Virus record (IMG/VR): IMGVR_UViG_3300035701_000194
Location: 1 to 29,839 of that record
Reading direction: 5' to 3' (one strand)
Source: a virus
Length of the DNA: 29,839 nt
Part shown: positions 13,296 to 21,561 of the stretch, piece by piece
Layout: each line of letters starts with the position of its first letter
How positions within the stretch are numbered: position 1 is the first letter of the stretch
The notes under the pieces: model-generated
What the model saw: the letters and a program-made list of their open reading frames with translations, nothing else
What the model was told of the DNA's origin: nothing
The model's database searches: none
Position numbers and translations under genes: made by a program

Positions 13296-15127
13296 TGTAT
13301 TATATTGATGCTGAACCAACGAAGCTGATGGTGAATCCACCGCCAGAATCGTTTAGGTTCTTCCTAAAGAGTGATGGGAATGTAAAGGATGGACTGGATG
13401 TTCCCAGACTCTTTAGTGAGCAACTTTGTGCTAAAGTTAAGGAGGAAAGACTATCCTGTTCTTTGTTTGATTTCCTAAACTTTAATAGACTATTGACAGA
13501 TAAATCCCAAGTTAGACTTTCAAATCCAGCTGCAAAAGTCCTTTCAGATTACTATTCCCAATTGAATTTAGTTAATAAAATTAAAAATGGGGAATACAAT
13601 AAATTTATTCCTCCTGGGTTGTGCAAGAAAGAGCCGTGGGAAGATCAGAAGGCAGCGATTTCCTTTATTCTGGCCCGTAGTAGATGTGGTAATTTCTCGG
13701 ATGTAGGACTTGGTAAAACTTATGCTTGTATCTATTGGTACTCAATTCTTCGTAAAGAAGGTAAGGCTAGGAGAGGATTGGTCCTATGCACAAATTCTAT
13801 TAAAAACACTTGGAATATTGAGCTAGATAAATACTTTAATGGTAGTTGGTATGTTGCAGGAAATGGAACGAATAAAGTACTTAGAGATATAGATTCATTC
13901 CTTTCTTCTAAGCAAGATTTATTGGTTATTCATTATGATGCTTTGTTATCCAAGGATGTTGTGGATTTGCTATCATCAGCATCCTTTGATGCCATGATTT
14001 GTGATGAAGCTCATATGATTCAAAACTTAACCTCCCAAAGATCAAAAGCTTTAGTAAAGATTAAAGAGAGTATAAATCCTAACAATATCCTTTTTATGAC
14101 CGCTACTCCTATTTCAGAATCCCCAATGAATGCCTATTGTTTTTTAAAGGTTATTGAGCCTGATTTAGTTCCAACTAAAACTAGATTTGAAGAGCATTTC
14201 TGCACCTTCAAGAAGATCCCCATTTTAAAGAAGGGTCAAAGAGTTACACCGTTTACAAGGTGGATGAATGTAGTTGATAAATATAAAAACTTAGATGAGC
14301 TTGGTAGGATGTTAGAGATATACTCATTTAGGAAAACTCATGCTGAAGTTATAGGTATGCCCCCTACTGTGCATAAGGTAGTTCAGGTGGAAATTACAGG
14401 TAGGCAACGAATGATTTATGATGCTATAGCTTCTCAGATTTATAGTCAATTAAAGGCTTCAAATATAAAACTCATGAGATTAGACCATGCTTTAGTTAGG
14501 ATTCTTAGATTGAGGCAATTTCTTAGTCACCCATCCTTGATTGGGGAATCTGGGGATTCGGCTAAATTTGAGGCTTTGGATGATTTACTGGACGAAATTT
14601 TGGCCGATCCTAAAGCAAAGGTAGTGCTTTGGAGTGTTTGGGTGGACACAATAAAACTTCTTACAGAGAGGTACAAACATTATGGCACTTTACCCTATTT
14701 TGGAGATGTACAGCCTGAAGAGAGATCACGATATGAAAACTTGTTTCGGTTAGAGGATCGTTTTAGAATTCTTGTTGCTAACCCTCAGTGTGCTGGACTT
14801 GGGTTAAATCTTCAACGTGCTAGGGTAGCTATCCATGTTGACCGTTCAGAAAAGCTAATTCTTTGTGAGCAAAGTGATGGGAGGATTACTAGAAGGGACG
14901 CGGTTGGTACTGCTATTATCATTGATCTTGTTGGAAAGAATACTATTGACGAATGGCTTTTTGGTATTCTAAAAAGAAAGAAGGAGATGAAACGGACTAT
15001 ACTGGACCCGGATTCTATTCCTATGGAGGTTGAAGTTACTTCTCTTGAAAAATACCTGAAGGGTTCTAAGGATGAAGCGAGTACCAATAATCCTAAATCC
15101 ATTGAACCACAGATCCAAACCATATAG
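13295..15127 (+). CDS. SNF2-type superfamily 2 helicase/translocase
   Basis: A 610-residue protein with the SF2 motifs in order: Walker A VGLGKT at 137-142, DEAH at 237-240, TATP at 269-272, and motif VI QSDGRITRR near 526-534. LRQFLSHP and GLGLNL before it are typical of SNF2 enzymes. The family moves along double-stranded DNA and displaces proteins or remodels forks. About 110 residues before motif I are unrelated to known domains. It is the first gene of the replication block and overlaps the radical-SAM gene by one base, so it may be co-expressed with that pair. Substrate and partners are not visible. Confidence 0.88.
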   Translation: MYYIDAEPTKLMVNPPPESFRFFLKSDGNVKDGLDVPRLFSEQLCAKVKEERLSCSLFDFLNFNRLLTDKSQVRLSNPAAKVLSDYYSQLNLVNKIKNGEYNKFIPPGLCKKEPWEDQKAAISFILARSRCGNFSDVGLGKTYACIYWYSILRKEGKARRGLVLCTNSIKNTWNIELDKYFNGSWYVAGNGTNKVLRDIDSFLSSKQDLLVIHYDALLSKDVVDLLSSASFDAMICDEAHMIQNLTSQRSKALVKIKESINPNNILFMTATPISESPMNAYCFLKVIEPDLVPTKTRFEEHFCTFKKIPILKKGQRVTPFTRWMNVVDKYKNLDELGRMLEIYSFRKTHAEVIGMPPTVHKVVQVEITGRQRMIYDAIASQIYSQLKASNIKLMRLDHALVRILRLRQFLSHPSLIGESGDSAKFEALDDLLDEILADPKAKVVLWSVWVDTIKLLTERYKHYGTLPYFGDVQPEERSRYENLFRLEDRFRILVANPQCAGLGLNLQRARVAIHVDRSEKLILCEQSDGRITRRDAVGTAIIIDLVGKNTIDEWLFGILKRKKEMKRTILDPDSIPMEVEVTSLEKYLKGSKDEASTNNPKSIEPQIQTI

Positions 15128-15932
15128 AATTTCTATATCTAAGGATGCTCTGGAGACTATCCCAGAGGAAACCCAGTTACTATTTAGAATTCTGCTATCT
15201 GTTCCAGTAAACCATAGGGTTTCTAAGGATAACGGAATTCCTTTAACAGATCAAGAAAAGGAGAGATTTGATTTGGGGGTGTCAGTATTGGCTTCCTACA
15301 ATGCGATTAGGAGAAAATTCTATGAAAGAAAGAATACCTTTATTCCTGAGCCACATTCCTTTGTTGGGGACGTAAAGAAACATTGTTTGTCCATTGTTGA
15401 CTATTGTAGAAGGTATGGTATAACTGATTATTCACTCTATTTTACTTGTTTGTTTGAGGCTAGTAACTGGGAATTCTGCCGTCCAATAAATGCTTGCTAC
15501 TCAACCAATTGTTATGACATATGGACGGATAGGAAAGATACAGTAAGAGCGCAAATGGTACTGGAGAGTGATGTTAGGGGGCAAATTGAGAAAGATAGAG
15601 TAGAGGAAAGTAATGGGTTAAAGAAAAGTGTATACCGTGATCTGTTCCCTGCTGTGGAAAAACGGAAGTCGGTATATGAAAAGAATAATGAATTAGAGTT
15701 ATGCCTTGCTAATATAAGTGATACTTTGGGGTACCATCCTAAGTCTGAAGTATGTAAAAGGTGCAAGTTAGCTAATGTATGCAAGACGGAGCTAAATAAG
15801 AGGATAGCAAAGGCTTCTAGTGGACTAATAGACATTCTTTCAATTCGGAATGAAGAAGAGAAATTGGAGCATATTTTCAAGTTAGTAAGTAAATACCATC
15901 TAGCCCTTGATTTATATGCGGAGAGATTATGA
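15072..15932 (+). CDS. Unknown protein with C-terminal four-Cys cluster
   Basis: A 286-residue protein. Cys211, Cys228, Cys231 and Cys237 form C-x16-C-x2-C-x5-C; the VCKRCKLANVC part resembles the iron-sulphur corner of Cas4/AddB-type proteins as well as zinc knuckles, and I cannot decide between these. The N-terminal 200 residues have no recognisable motif. The ATG at 15072 lies 56 bases inside the helicase gene and no better start follows soon. Its place between a helicase and the DnaB-like gene suggests a replication accessory such as a loader or nuclease. That is inference. Confidence 0.7.
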   Translation: MKRVPIILNPLNHRSKPYRISISKDALETIPEETQLLFRILLSVPVNHRVSKDNGIPLTDQEKERFDLGVSVLASYNAIRRKFYERKNTFIPEPHSFVGDVKKHCLSIVDYCRRYGITDYSLYFTCLFEASNWEFCRPINACYSTNCYDIWTDRKDTVRAQMVLESDVRGQIEKDRVEESNGLKKSVYRDLFPAVEKRKSVYEKNNELELCLANISDTLGYHPKSEVCKRCKLANVCKTELNKRIAKASSGLIDILSIRNEEEKLEHIFKLVSKYHLALDLYAERL

Positions 15933-17254
15933 GCCAACAGCAGCAATTTCCATTTAGCCAAGAATTCAAAAAGAGGATCATTGCCCTGTGTTTAAAGAAT
16001 CCAGAGTTTTTCCTACAGGCAAAACGGTGGATAGAACCTGAATTCTTTGGTGAAGAAATGATGGTTAATTTGGTTAGGTGGATTTTTGATTATCACTCTA
16101 AGTACAAGTCCATTCCTACTGATGTTGCATTAATCGAAGTAGTTAAACAGGAAGATCCTAATAAGAATCAAGAGTATGAGATTCTAATTAAAGAGTTATT
16201 TGGATTAGTTATTTCTGATGTTCCATTTATAAAGCAAAAGATTAAAGACTGGATTCAACGTAACAAATATGTTAGGTCTTTAATGACAAGTCAGGACTTG
16301 TACAATGCTGGGAAACAGGAAGAAGCTTACCAAAAAACTTTAAATGATGTAAGAGAGATTAATACATTAACTTTTGACCCCCCTAAACGAAGTTTCTTCT
16401 TTGAAGAATTTAAAGATAGGGAAGAAACTAGACGAGTCGAAGCACTGGGGGACTCTAATAAATTTACTACAGGTATTGGAAAACTTGATGAAATAACTGG
16501 TGGTGGTTTAGGGGTAGGGGAGTTAGGGATTGTCTTTGGAGATAAGGGGTCTGGGAAGAGTATTGCATTAGTCCATTTTGGGGCTTCTTGTGTTAGAGCA
16601 TATGCAGGAAAAGTTCTTCATATCATTCTTGAAGGAAGTCTTACCCAAACAAGGAATAGATATGATTCTAGGTTAGCAGCTTATAACTACAATCAAATCA
16701 AACGTGGGGACATGCCAAATGAAGTATTCCATCGTCTTGAAAATGAATATGAAAAACTTAAAGGGAATTTAGTTATTAGGGAAATGTTGGATGAGTTTGA
16801 ATACACCCCAGAGCATGTAGAAACTGAAATTTTGGATTTGGAAGCTCATGGGTTTCACCCGAATCTTTTGATTGTTGATTATGGTGACTTGCTTACCCCT
16901 AGGACTAAATCTTTGAAGTCAGAGATTTATTTAGCCCAGAGGGAGATATTTAATGATCTTAGGATTTTAGGTAACAAGTATCGTGCTGGTGTATGGTCTG
17001 CCAGTCAGAGTACTCGTCCTAAAGGAAAGGAGGAAGATCCGACATTTGTAATGACTTCCTCTAATATGTCTGATAGTTACCATAAGCCAAGATTAGCAGA
17101 TTTAGTAATTAGTTTGAATAGGACTACAGCGGAGAGAAAAGCCGGGATGATGAGGTTATGGGTGGACAAGTACCGTGACGATGAATGCAAGTTACTTGTT
17201 CCTTTGCGTAATGACTTTTCCAAGATGCAATTCAGTTTCACTGATCCGATATAG
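15929..17254 (+). CDS. Replicative DNA helicase, DnaB-like
   Basis: A 441-residue protein. Residues 1-145 look like the helical DnaB N-domain and linker. The RecA-type core has Walker A GDKGSGKS at 204-211 and Walker B LLIVDYGD at 313-320. SASQSTR and the SNMSDSYHKPRLADLVISL stretch match the DnaB H3/H4 region, and the late MRLWVDKYRDDE fits the arginine-finger end. It unwinds the lagging-strand template as a hexamer and recruits primase, whose gene follows six bases later. It overlaps the Cys4 gene by ATGA. A phage that carries its own helicase and primase probably builds a largely self-made fork. Confidence 0.88.
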   Translation: MSQQQQFPFSQEFKKRIIALCLKNPEFFLQAKRWIEPEFFGEEMMVNLVRWIFDYHSKYKSIPTDVALIEVVKQEDPNKNQEYEILIKELFGLVISDVPFIKQKIKDWIQRNKYVRSLMTSQDLYNAGKQEEAYQKTLNDVREINTLTFDPPKRSFFFEEFKDREETRRVEALGDSNKFTTGIGKLDEITGGGLGVGELGIVFGDKGSGKSIALVHFGASCVRAYAGKVLHIILEGSLTQTRNRYDSRLAAYNYNQIKRGDMPNEVFHRLENEYEKLKGNLVIREMLDEFEYTPEHVETEILDLEAHGFHPNLLIVDYGDLLTPRTKSLKSEIYLAQREIFNDLRILGNKYRAGVWSASQSTRPKGKEEDPTFVMTSSNMSDSYHKPRLADLVISLNRTTAERKAGMMRLWVDKYRDDECKLLVPLRNDFSKMQFSFTDPI

Positions 17255-17259
17255 CTATA

Positions 17260-18246
17260 ATGAATATCAATTCAAGTGCGGTTGAAAGTTATCTACGGGA
17301 TCGTACAGAAGTACGGTCTGGGTGGAAGTCTAATGATTCATCTGAAAAGCGTATATGCTGCCCATTCTGTGTTGAAAAGAGGGGTACAGAGGATACAAAA
17401 TTTCATCTTGGGATTAACATAACAAATGGGAAGTTCCATTGTTACCGTTGTGAGTCCGGTGGTTTTATAACAAAACTAATTCGGTTTTGGGATAAGGTAT
17501 CCTTTAGCGATGCAGTAAAAGTAATAGAGGATGTACAAGAAAAGGAAATTTCTATAGATAGATTGGATCTTGGTATAACAAAGCCTAAGAAAGTGGAAGT
17601 TGAAAAGTTAAGTAGAGTAAAGCCCCCAGAGTATTTTGAATCATTAAAAGATGTTGGGCACCCATATTTGGAGAATCGGCGGATAGGAATAGATATGGTG
17701 AATAGTTATGCTCTTGGGGTATGTAAGATTGGGGCGTATAAAAACAGGATTGTGATTCCAGATTTTGATAACGCTGGGGAGTTGATTTATTGGACAGCAA
17801 GAGCAATGGGGGACGAAAACCCAAAGTACTTACATCTTCCAAATTCTTATTCTGGTAAGACCATATTTAACTTTTGGAGAGCAAAGAAACATGATATGAT
17901 AGTTCTTACTGAAGGGCCTTTTGATGCTATGCGGGTTGGTTTCAATGGGGTGGCTACTTACGGGCATTCTATAAAGGATGGACAAAGAAAACTTATATTG
18001 AATAGCTCGGTGAAAGAGGTTGTTTTAATGTATGATTCAGATGTTCCAATAGATGATATTGAAAGTATGGCAGCTGAACTTACATCTTTTAAGAAAGTAT
18101 CTGTTGTATATATACAAAATGGTGATCCTGCTGATCATACACGAGAGGAATTACTTTCAATGATCAATAAAAGAAAGACGATAGATGAAATTTTTTTTGA
18201 GATTTTCTCCAAAATTAGGCTTCATTTCCGAAAGTCGTGTATATAA
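17260..18246 (+). CDS. DNA primase (zinc finger plus TOPRIM)
   Basis: A 328-residue protein. Residues 33-64 hold a zinc finger (CCPFC, then CYRCES: Cys34, Cys37, Cys61, Cys64). The TOPRIM part shows LTEGPFDAMR with Glu218 and then MYDSDVP with Asp259 and Asp261, the metal-binding triad. It lacks the long C-terminal helicase-binding domain of bacterial DnaG and is shorter than that enzyme. It makes RNA primers on the lagging strand together with the DnaB-like helicase just upstream. There is no clear ribosome-binding site before the ATG. The stop lies inside a promoter-like TGTATATAATGTA element. Confidence 0.87.
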   Translation: MNINSSAVESYLRDRTEVRSGWKSNDSSEKRICCPFCVEKRGTEDTKFHLGINITNGKFHCYRCESGGFITKLIRFWDKVSFSDAVKVIEDVQEKEISIDRLDLGITKPKKVEVEKLSRVKPPEYFESLKDVGHPYLENRRIGIDMVNSYALGVCKIGAYKNRIVIPDFDNAGELIYWTARAMGDENPKYLHLPNSYSGKTIFNFWRAKKHDMIVLTEGPFDAMRVGFNGVATYGHSIKDGQRKLILNSSVKEVVLMYDSDVPIDDIESMAAELTSFKKVSVVYIQNGDPADHTREELLSMINKRKTIDEIFFEIFSKIRLHFRKSCI

Positions 18247-18250
18247 TGTA
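18238..18250 (+). promoter_or_regulatory. Candidate phage promoter element TGTATATAATGTA
   Basis: TGTATATAATGTA overlaps the end of the primase gene. The identical 13 bases recur at 26813-26825, and a close copy (TGTATATAATAGA) lies at 22682. Each precedes a gene or block. The TATATAAT core is like a -10 box, but no conserved -35 is visible. It may be read by the sigma-like protein encoded just downstream. Identity of the copies is seen; promoter function is inferred. Confidence 0.5.
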
Positions 18251-18271
18251 CTGTAAATACATTGCCAAAGA

Positions 18272-18286
18272 TGAATATATAATAGG
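18272..18286 (+). promoter_or_regulatory. Second TATATAAT element before the sigma-like gene
   Basis: TGAATATATAATAGG lies in the 81-base gap 18247-18327, 42 bases before the sigma-like gene. It shares the TATATAAT core and the following AGG with the copy at 22682. Two elements in tandem before a regulator gene would allow self-regulation. The rest of the gap is AT-rich with GGGGG near 18316 as ribosome-binding site. Confidence 0.4.
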
Positions 18287-18327
18287 GGATAGTTTTTACT
18301 GGATCTTTTTCTATAGGGGGTTTTAGT

Positions 18328-18903
18328 ATGTATAGGATGTTAGATAGTAATAAGGAAGATAACAGAACAGAATTGAGGGAATTTGAATATGAAGTAGATA
18401 GGGAGACTCGGTACGTTAAGAATAATAAGAGGTTTATACTGTACCACTTTGCTTATTCAGAAGAGGATTTGAAACAGGATTTGTGGATGGAAGCGGATAA
18501 AGCATTAAAAGACTATGATCCGGTGAAATCTATTAGGATTTATGATGGAAAAGAGAAAAAAGCTAGAAGAAGTACTTTAGTAACATCGTATCTCCGTAAG
18601 CATGTAAAGAATAAAGAACATATGTGTAATCATAAAAAACGGAAGTGCCAGCCAATCCTGTCTGGGCTGTTGATGGAAGCTTCTTCAAATTCAATGAATG
18701 TTGAAAATGATATTTTTGCTTGGGATTTGTTAGATGCTATTCGTGCAAGGATAAATGATTTTGAGAAATCTGTATTGTCTTTTATGCTGGAAAACTTTAA
18801 AGTAACAGAAATTTCCCGTATACTTAAAACTAAGACTATCCGTGTTCAGTTAGCTATGGATTTTATTAGGAGTATTACAAAAGAACTTGTTCCCCTAACT
18901 TAG
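18328..18903 (+). CDS. Sigma-70-like phage transcription factor
   Basis: A 191-residue protein. SEEDLKQDLWMEADKALKDYDP (residues 44-65) followed by an Arg/Lys-rich helix resembles sigma region 2, which binds core RNA polymerase and the -10 element. Residues about 145-183 (EKSVLSFM...VTEISRILKTK...) look like a reduced region 4 helix-turn-helix. Phage late sigma factors such as T4 gp55 and SPO1 gp34 are similarly small. A CNHKKRKC stretch near residue 100 is unusual. Two TATATAAT elements lie just upstream. Assignment rests on motif pattern only. Confidence 0.65.
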   Translation: MYRMLDSNKEDNRTELREFEYEVDRETRYVKNNKRFILYHFAYSEEDLKQDLWMEADKALKDYDPVKSIRIYDGKEKKARRSTLVTSYLRKHVKNKEHMCNHKKRKCQPILSGLLMEASSNSMNVENDIFAWDLLDAIRARINDFEKSVLSFMLENFKVTEISRILKTKTIRVQLAMDFIRSITKELVPLT

Positions 18904-18920
18904 TTATTTTAGGAGTAGTT

Positions 18921-19640
18921 ATGGAATCTACTGTGAATGACAAGAAAGATTGTAGTGTTGGTTTGTCAAAGTATGTTCTTCCTATAAAAATGTTAAATCA
19001 GAAAGATAGTGGGGTAAATTTAATATCCACTATAAATTGCTTTGTGTCTGGTATGATAAGTAATAGTGATGTTACAGGTGTGATGATTGACTTATTTCAT
19101 GATTTCAATAAGGATGATTGGGACAACGAGGCTATAGTAAACTTTCTTAAAACATTACAAATGCGGACTAATTCTTCCCAGGCCCATTTAGGATTTGAGT
19201 TTTTATACCCTGTTCCAAGTAGGGATAGAGGTATTAGATACTTCCCTTGCAAACTAGATTGTTCAGCCAAGGGATCTAGAGTAAAGTTTTCGTTAAATAT
19301 TAGTATGGAATTACCAGCATATTTTTATGTAGGTGAGAAGTTATTTTCTACTGTAGGGGTTGTAAAGGTTTCCGTTCATTTTGATTCAGTTGGCGGTGTA
19401 TTTGTTGATGAGATTGTTGAATTGATTGAGGGTTCAGTGAGAAAGTTTTATTCGGACGTTGATTGGTCTTGTGATTCTAGGGTAGGTGTCTTTACAGATT
19501 CTATATCTAATGATTTAAACAAATCGGAAAGAATTATTGATTACTCAATTTCTTGTGAACACTTTTCCCATGAATTGGGATTTAACGTTGTAAAGAATAT
19601 TTCCAAGGGTATTGTTGGCGGTATCAGAGTTGGGAGCTAA
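18921..19640 (+). CDS. Unknown protein with possible FolE2/T-fold resemblance
   Basis: A 239-residue protein. By eye its order of segments follows GTP cyclohydrolase IB (FolE2): SSQAHLGFEF near residue 88, a core strand pair near 120-160, and DEIVELIEGSV at about 170-180, where FolE2 has its helix with ELVE. The spacing between the latter two agrees with the family as I remember it. However, the catalytic CPCS and GAHNQR segment is absent, so it would be an inactive or re-purposed relative. The other possibility is an unrelated alpha/beta protein. It sits between the sigma-like and cold-shock genes, one gene before a DpdA-like gene, and AGGAG lies before its ATG. Confidence 0.5.
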   Translation: MESTVNDKKDCSVGLSKYVLPIKMLNQKDSGVNLISTINCFVSGMISNSDVTGVMIDLFHDFNKDDWDNEAIVNFLKTLQMRTNSSQAHLGFEFLYPVPSRDRGIRYFPCKLDCSAKGSRVKFSLNISMELPAYFYVGEKLFSTVGVVKVSVHFDSVGGVFVDEIVELIEGSVRKFYSDVDWSCDSRVGVFTDSISNDLNKSERIIDYSISCEHFSHELGFNVVKNISKGIVGGIRVGS

Positions 19641-19646
19641 AAAGTG

Positions 19647-19841
19647 ATGAATGGTTCAGTTAAGTGGTTCAACGAATTGAAGAGATTTGGATTTATTATT
19701 CATGAAGGGAAGGATGTTTTCCTGCATAAAAATAATACTCAGGATAGAAGTTATACCCCGAAAGAGGGGGATAAAGTTGAGTTTGAGATCCAAGTTGGCA
19801 ATAAGGGTCCAATTGCTGTTAATGTGAAGAAGGCTATCTAA
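19647..19841 (+). CDS. Cold-shock domain protein
   Basis: A 64-residue protein. GSVKWFN at the N-terminus, RFGFI (RNP1) and DVFLH (RNP2) are the nucleic-acid-binding signature of the CspA family, and the length fits one OB-fold domain. Such proteins bind single-stranded RNA and melt structure. The ATG at 19647 is used; a GTG three bases earlier also fits the GGGAG site. A phage copy may act as RNA chaperone or antiterminator for its own transcripts; that is inference. Confidence 0.9.
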   Translation: MNGSVKWFNELKRFGFIIHEGKDVFLHKNNTQDRSYTPKEGDKVEFEIQVGNKGPIAVNVKKAI

Positions 19842-19856
19842 ACTTTTTTAGGTTTT

Positions 19857-19870
19857 TGTGTATAGTTAGA
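19857..19870 (+). promoter_or_regulatory. Promoter-like TGTGTATAGTTAGA
   Basis: This lies in the 47-base gap before the DpdA-like gene, 18 bases upstream of its ATG and followed by AAAGGAGGG, a very strong ribosome-binding site. It shares GTGTATA with the elements at 18238 and 947. It may be a variant of the same promoter class, but the spacing to the start is short. Confidence 0.3.
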
Positions 19871-19888
19871 TAAAGGAGGGTTTATTCT

Positions 19889-20695
19889 ATGGCTATTGAA
19901 ATATCTCATGTTGCCCCTACAAAGTACTTAAAAGTTGTTGATGAATTCTGTAAGTTTCATTTGGTTAATGGGGCATTGATTGGTGTTGATAAGGAGTATA
20001 CGGACTTTTTCATTAATAGTAATAAGTATAAGATACTTAATAATGGTTTTGTTGAGGGGCAACCACTCAACATTCATGACTTAATCATTTCGGCTCAATT
20101 AATTAATGCTGACGAGGTTGTTTGTCCAGAAATGATTATTAGTCCAGAGTTAGCAGATTGCCGGATGGAAGATTTTTGGAATGCCTGTAAAGGAAAGTTT
20201 AAGGTGATGGTTGTTCCTCATGGGGAGAATGCCACTGAATGGCATGAAAGTTTGGGTACATCCAGAGAGTTAGATAAGAAATATAAAATTAATTCTGTTG
20301 GATTGGCTGCTTCTGTACTAGCTGATGCTTACAAAGATATAACAGGTATGAATGCTACTTATCCAAATAGGTTAGAGGTATTAAAGAACAGAAGGCTTCG
20401 GGACACTTTTTACGATCTTAAGTGGGACATTCACCTACTTGGTCTTTCCACCAGGGGTGGTAGGGAATTGCTTGAATCTTCTTTACGTCCAGAAATCAAA
20501 CGATGCAGTACTTCAATTGCTTACCAAGTTTCAAATGAAGGTGGGGTGTTGATGTATAATGATTATGATTTTGTAAGGGTGCATAAGCCTGTTAATTATG
20601 CTGATGAATATGATAATGAAGTGGCTTTCAGGCTTCGTGGTAGTTGTCAGGCGTTGAATGAGATTGCTAAAGGAATTACTATGAACGTTGAATAG
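19889..20695 (+). CDS. DpdA/TGT-like protein (possible 7-deazaguanine transglycosylase relative)
   Basis: A 268-residue protein. Its ordered motifs resemble the phage DpdA branch of tRNA-guanine transglycosylases: LNNGFVEG at 50-57 (DNGxxE in the family), ADEVVCPE at 74-81 (usually ending PD), VMVVPHG at 106-112 (VPQG), NSVGLA at 135-140, and HLLGLS at 182-187 before a short Arg/Ser-rich stretch. DpdA swaps guanine in DNA for a 7-deazaguanine base. Here the Asp of DNG and of the later pocket appear as Asn and Cys/Ser, so activity is in doubt. No queC, queD or clear queE is seen in the window. The overall fit to the family is moderate. It has a strong ribosome-binding site. Confidence 0.5.
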   Translation: MAIEISHVAPTKYLKVVDEFCKFHLVNGALIGVDKEYTDFFINSNKYKILNNGFVEGQPLNIHDLIISAQLINADEVVCPEMIISPELADCRMEDFWNACKGKFKVMVVPHGENATEWHESLGTSRELDKKYKINSVGLAASVLADAYKDITGMNATYPNRLEVLKNRRLRDTFYDLKWDIHLLGLSTRGGRELLESSLRPEIKRCSTSIAYQVSNEGGVLMYNDYDFVRVHKPVNYADEYDNEVAFRLRGSCQALNEIAKGITMNVE

Positions 20696-20705
20696 GAGAA
20701 GAAAA

Positions 20706-21230
20706 ATGAGTGTTATTGCAGTTAGAAAATATAAAGATAGGATTGAAATTGCTTCAGATACCCAAGTTACTATTGATTGGGATTCCAAAGAAAAAAATAG
20801 TTTTGCTAAACTTGGTAGGCTTTCCCCAGATCTTGTAGTTGGATGCTGTGGGGATGCTGGATTATTTGTTTTGCTTAGAGAATATTGTAAAACAAATACA
20901 TTAAGATTTTCTGGTGAAAGTGCTATCATTGAATTTTTTACTAAATTTCATAAGTATGCAAAATCAGAACATATGGATGCTTCTGATTATAATGTAAATA
21001 CTAATACATTTGTTCTTATTCATGGACATACCATTTATGTGGTTGGGGGTTACTATGTGAGGAAAATTAATAATTATTATGCTACGGGCTCTGGTGGAAT
21101 AGCTGCCTTTGTTGCTCTTGACCTGGGAAGTTCAGTAACTAAAGCAGTTCAAGTTGCATGTAAACATAGTATTCATTGTGGACTTCCAGTTAAACATATT
21201 ATTGTTAGAAAGAATAAGAAAAATGGATAA
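20706..21230 (+). CDS. HslV/proteasome-like Ntn hydrolase
   Basis: The frame is open from 20688, but AGGAGAAG lies before the ATG at 20706, giving 174 residues. After Met removal the order fits the proteasome beta/HslV fold: nucleophile-position Ser1 (SVIAVRK), ASDTQVT with Asp17, and AKLGRL with Lys34 close to the catalytic Lys33 of the family. GSGGIAAF in the second half matches HslV GSGGPYA. HslV and most beta subunits use Thr1; Ser1 is rarer but can work. No HslU-type ATPase is visible nearby, so it may use the host unfoldase or act alone. Targets are unknown. Confidence 0.65.
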   Translation: MSVIAVRKYKDRIEIASDTQVTIDWDSKEKNSFAKLGRLSPDLVVGCCGDAGLFVLLREYCKTNTLRFSGESAIIEFFTKFHKYAKSEHMDASDYNVNTNTFVLIHGHTIYVVGGYYVRKINNYYATGSGGIAAFVALDLGSSVTKAVQVACKHSIHCGLPVKHIIVRKNKKNG

Positions 21231-21291
21231 TGTAAAAAAGTAGGAACTGTTTGTGTTTATGCGATGGCCAATCCTAAATAGGGGGAATATG

Positions 21292-21561
21292 ATGGAAAAT
21301 GATTATGGTAATTACAGACCGAGAAAAGTTGTGTGTGGTTTTTTAACTAAACTAGTACAAAAGGTATATCCTACTGCTGTTGTTTATTCTTATGATGAAG
21401 ATAGTCCAGAAGAGCATTGGGGGATTGAATTTCCTTTTGATGATAGGGAATCAATTGGGGTAGGAGATAATTTTAAATATGCTAAATACTGTGTGATGAT
21501 GTTATTGAATGCGGCTAATAATCAAAGTGGATTAAACCAAGAAAATGAGGAGGAAAGGTGA
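21292..21561 (+). CDS. Hypothetical protein, about 89 aa
   Basis: The open frame begins with a GTG at 21253, but GGGGG sits six bases before the ATG at 21292 (MENDYGNY), with another ATG directly before it. The product is acidic, with HWGIEFPFDD in the middle and a C-terminal helix. No family recognised. It ends GTGA, coupling it to the next gene. The 60-base gap before it shows no clear promoter. Confidence 0.6.
   Translation: MENDYGNYRPRKVVCGFLTKLVQKVYPTAVVYSYDEDSPEEHWGIEFPFDDRESIGVGDNFKYAKYCVMMLLNAANNQSGLNQENEEER

Noticed and set aside
15512-15961. Minus-strand open frame of 149 codons
   Set aside because: It is antisense to the Cys4 protein and the DnaB start. Its composition (Ser/Leu-rich) is typical of the complement of a Glu/Lys-rich gene.
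18246-18326. A 26-codon ORF (MYCKYIAKDEY...) in the gap before the sigma-like gene
   Set aside because: It starts by TAATG overlap, but there is no ribosome-binding site and the region is occupied by two promoter-like elements. Kept only as a note; peptide evidence would change this.
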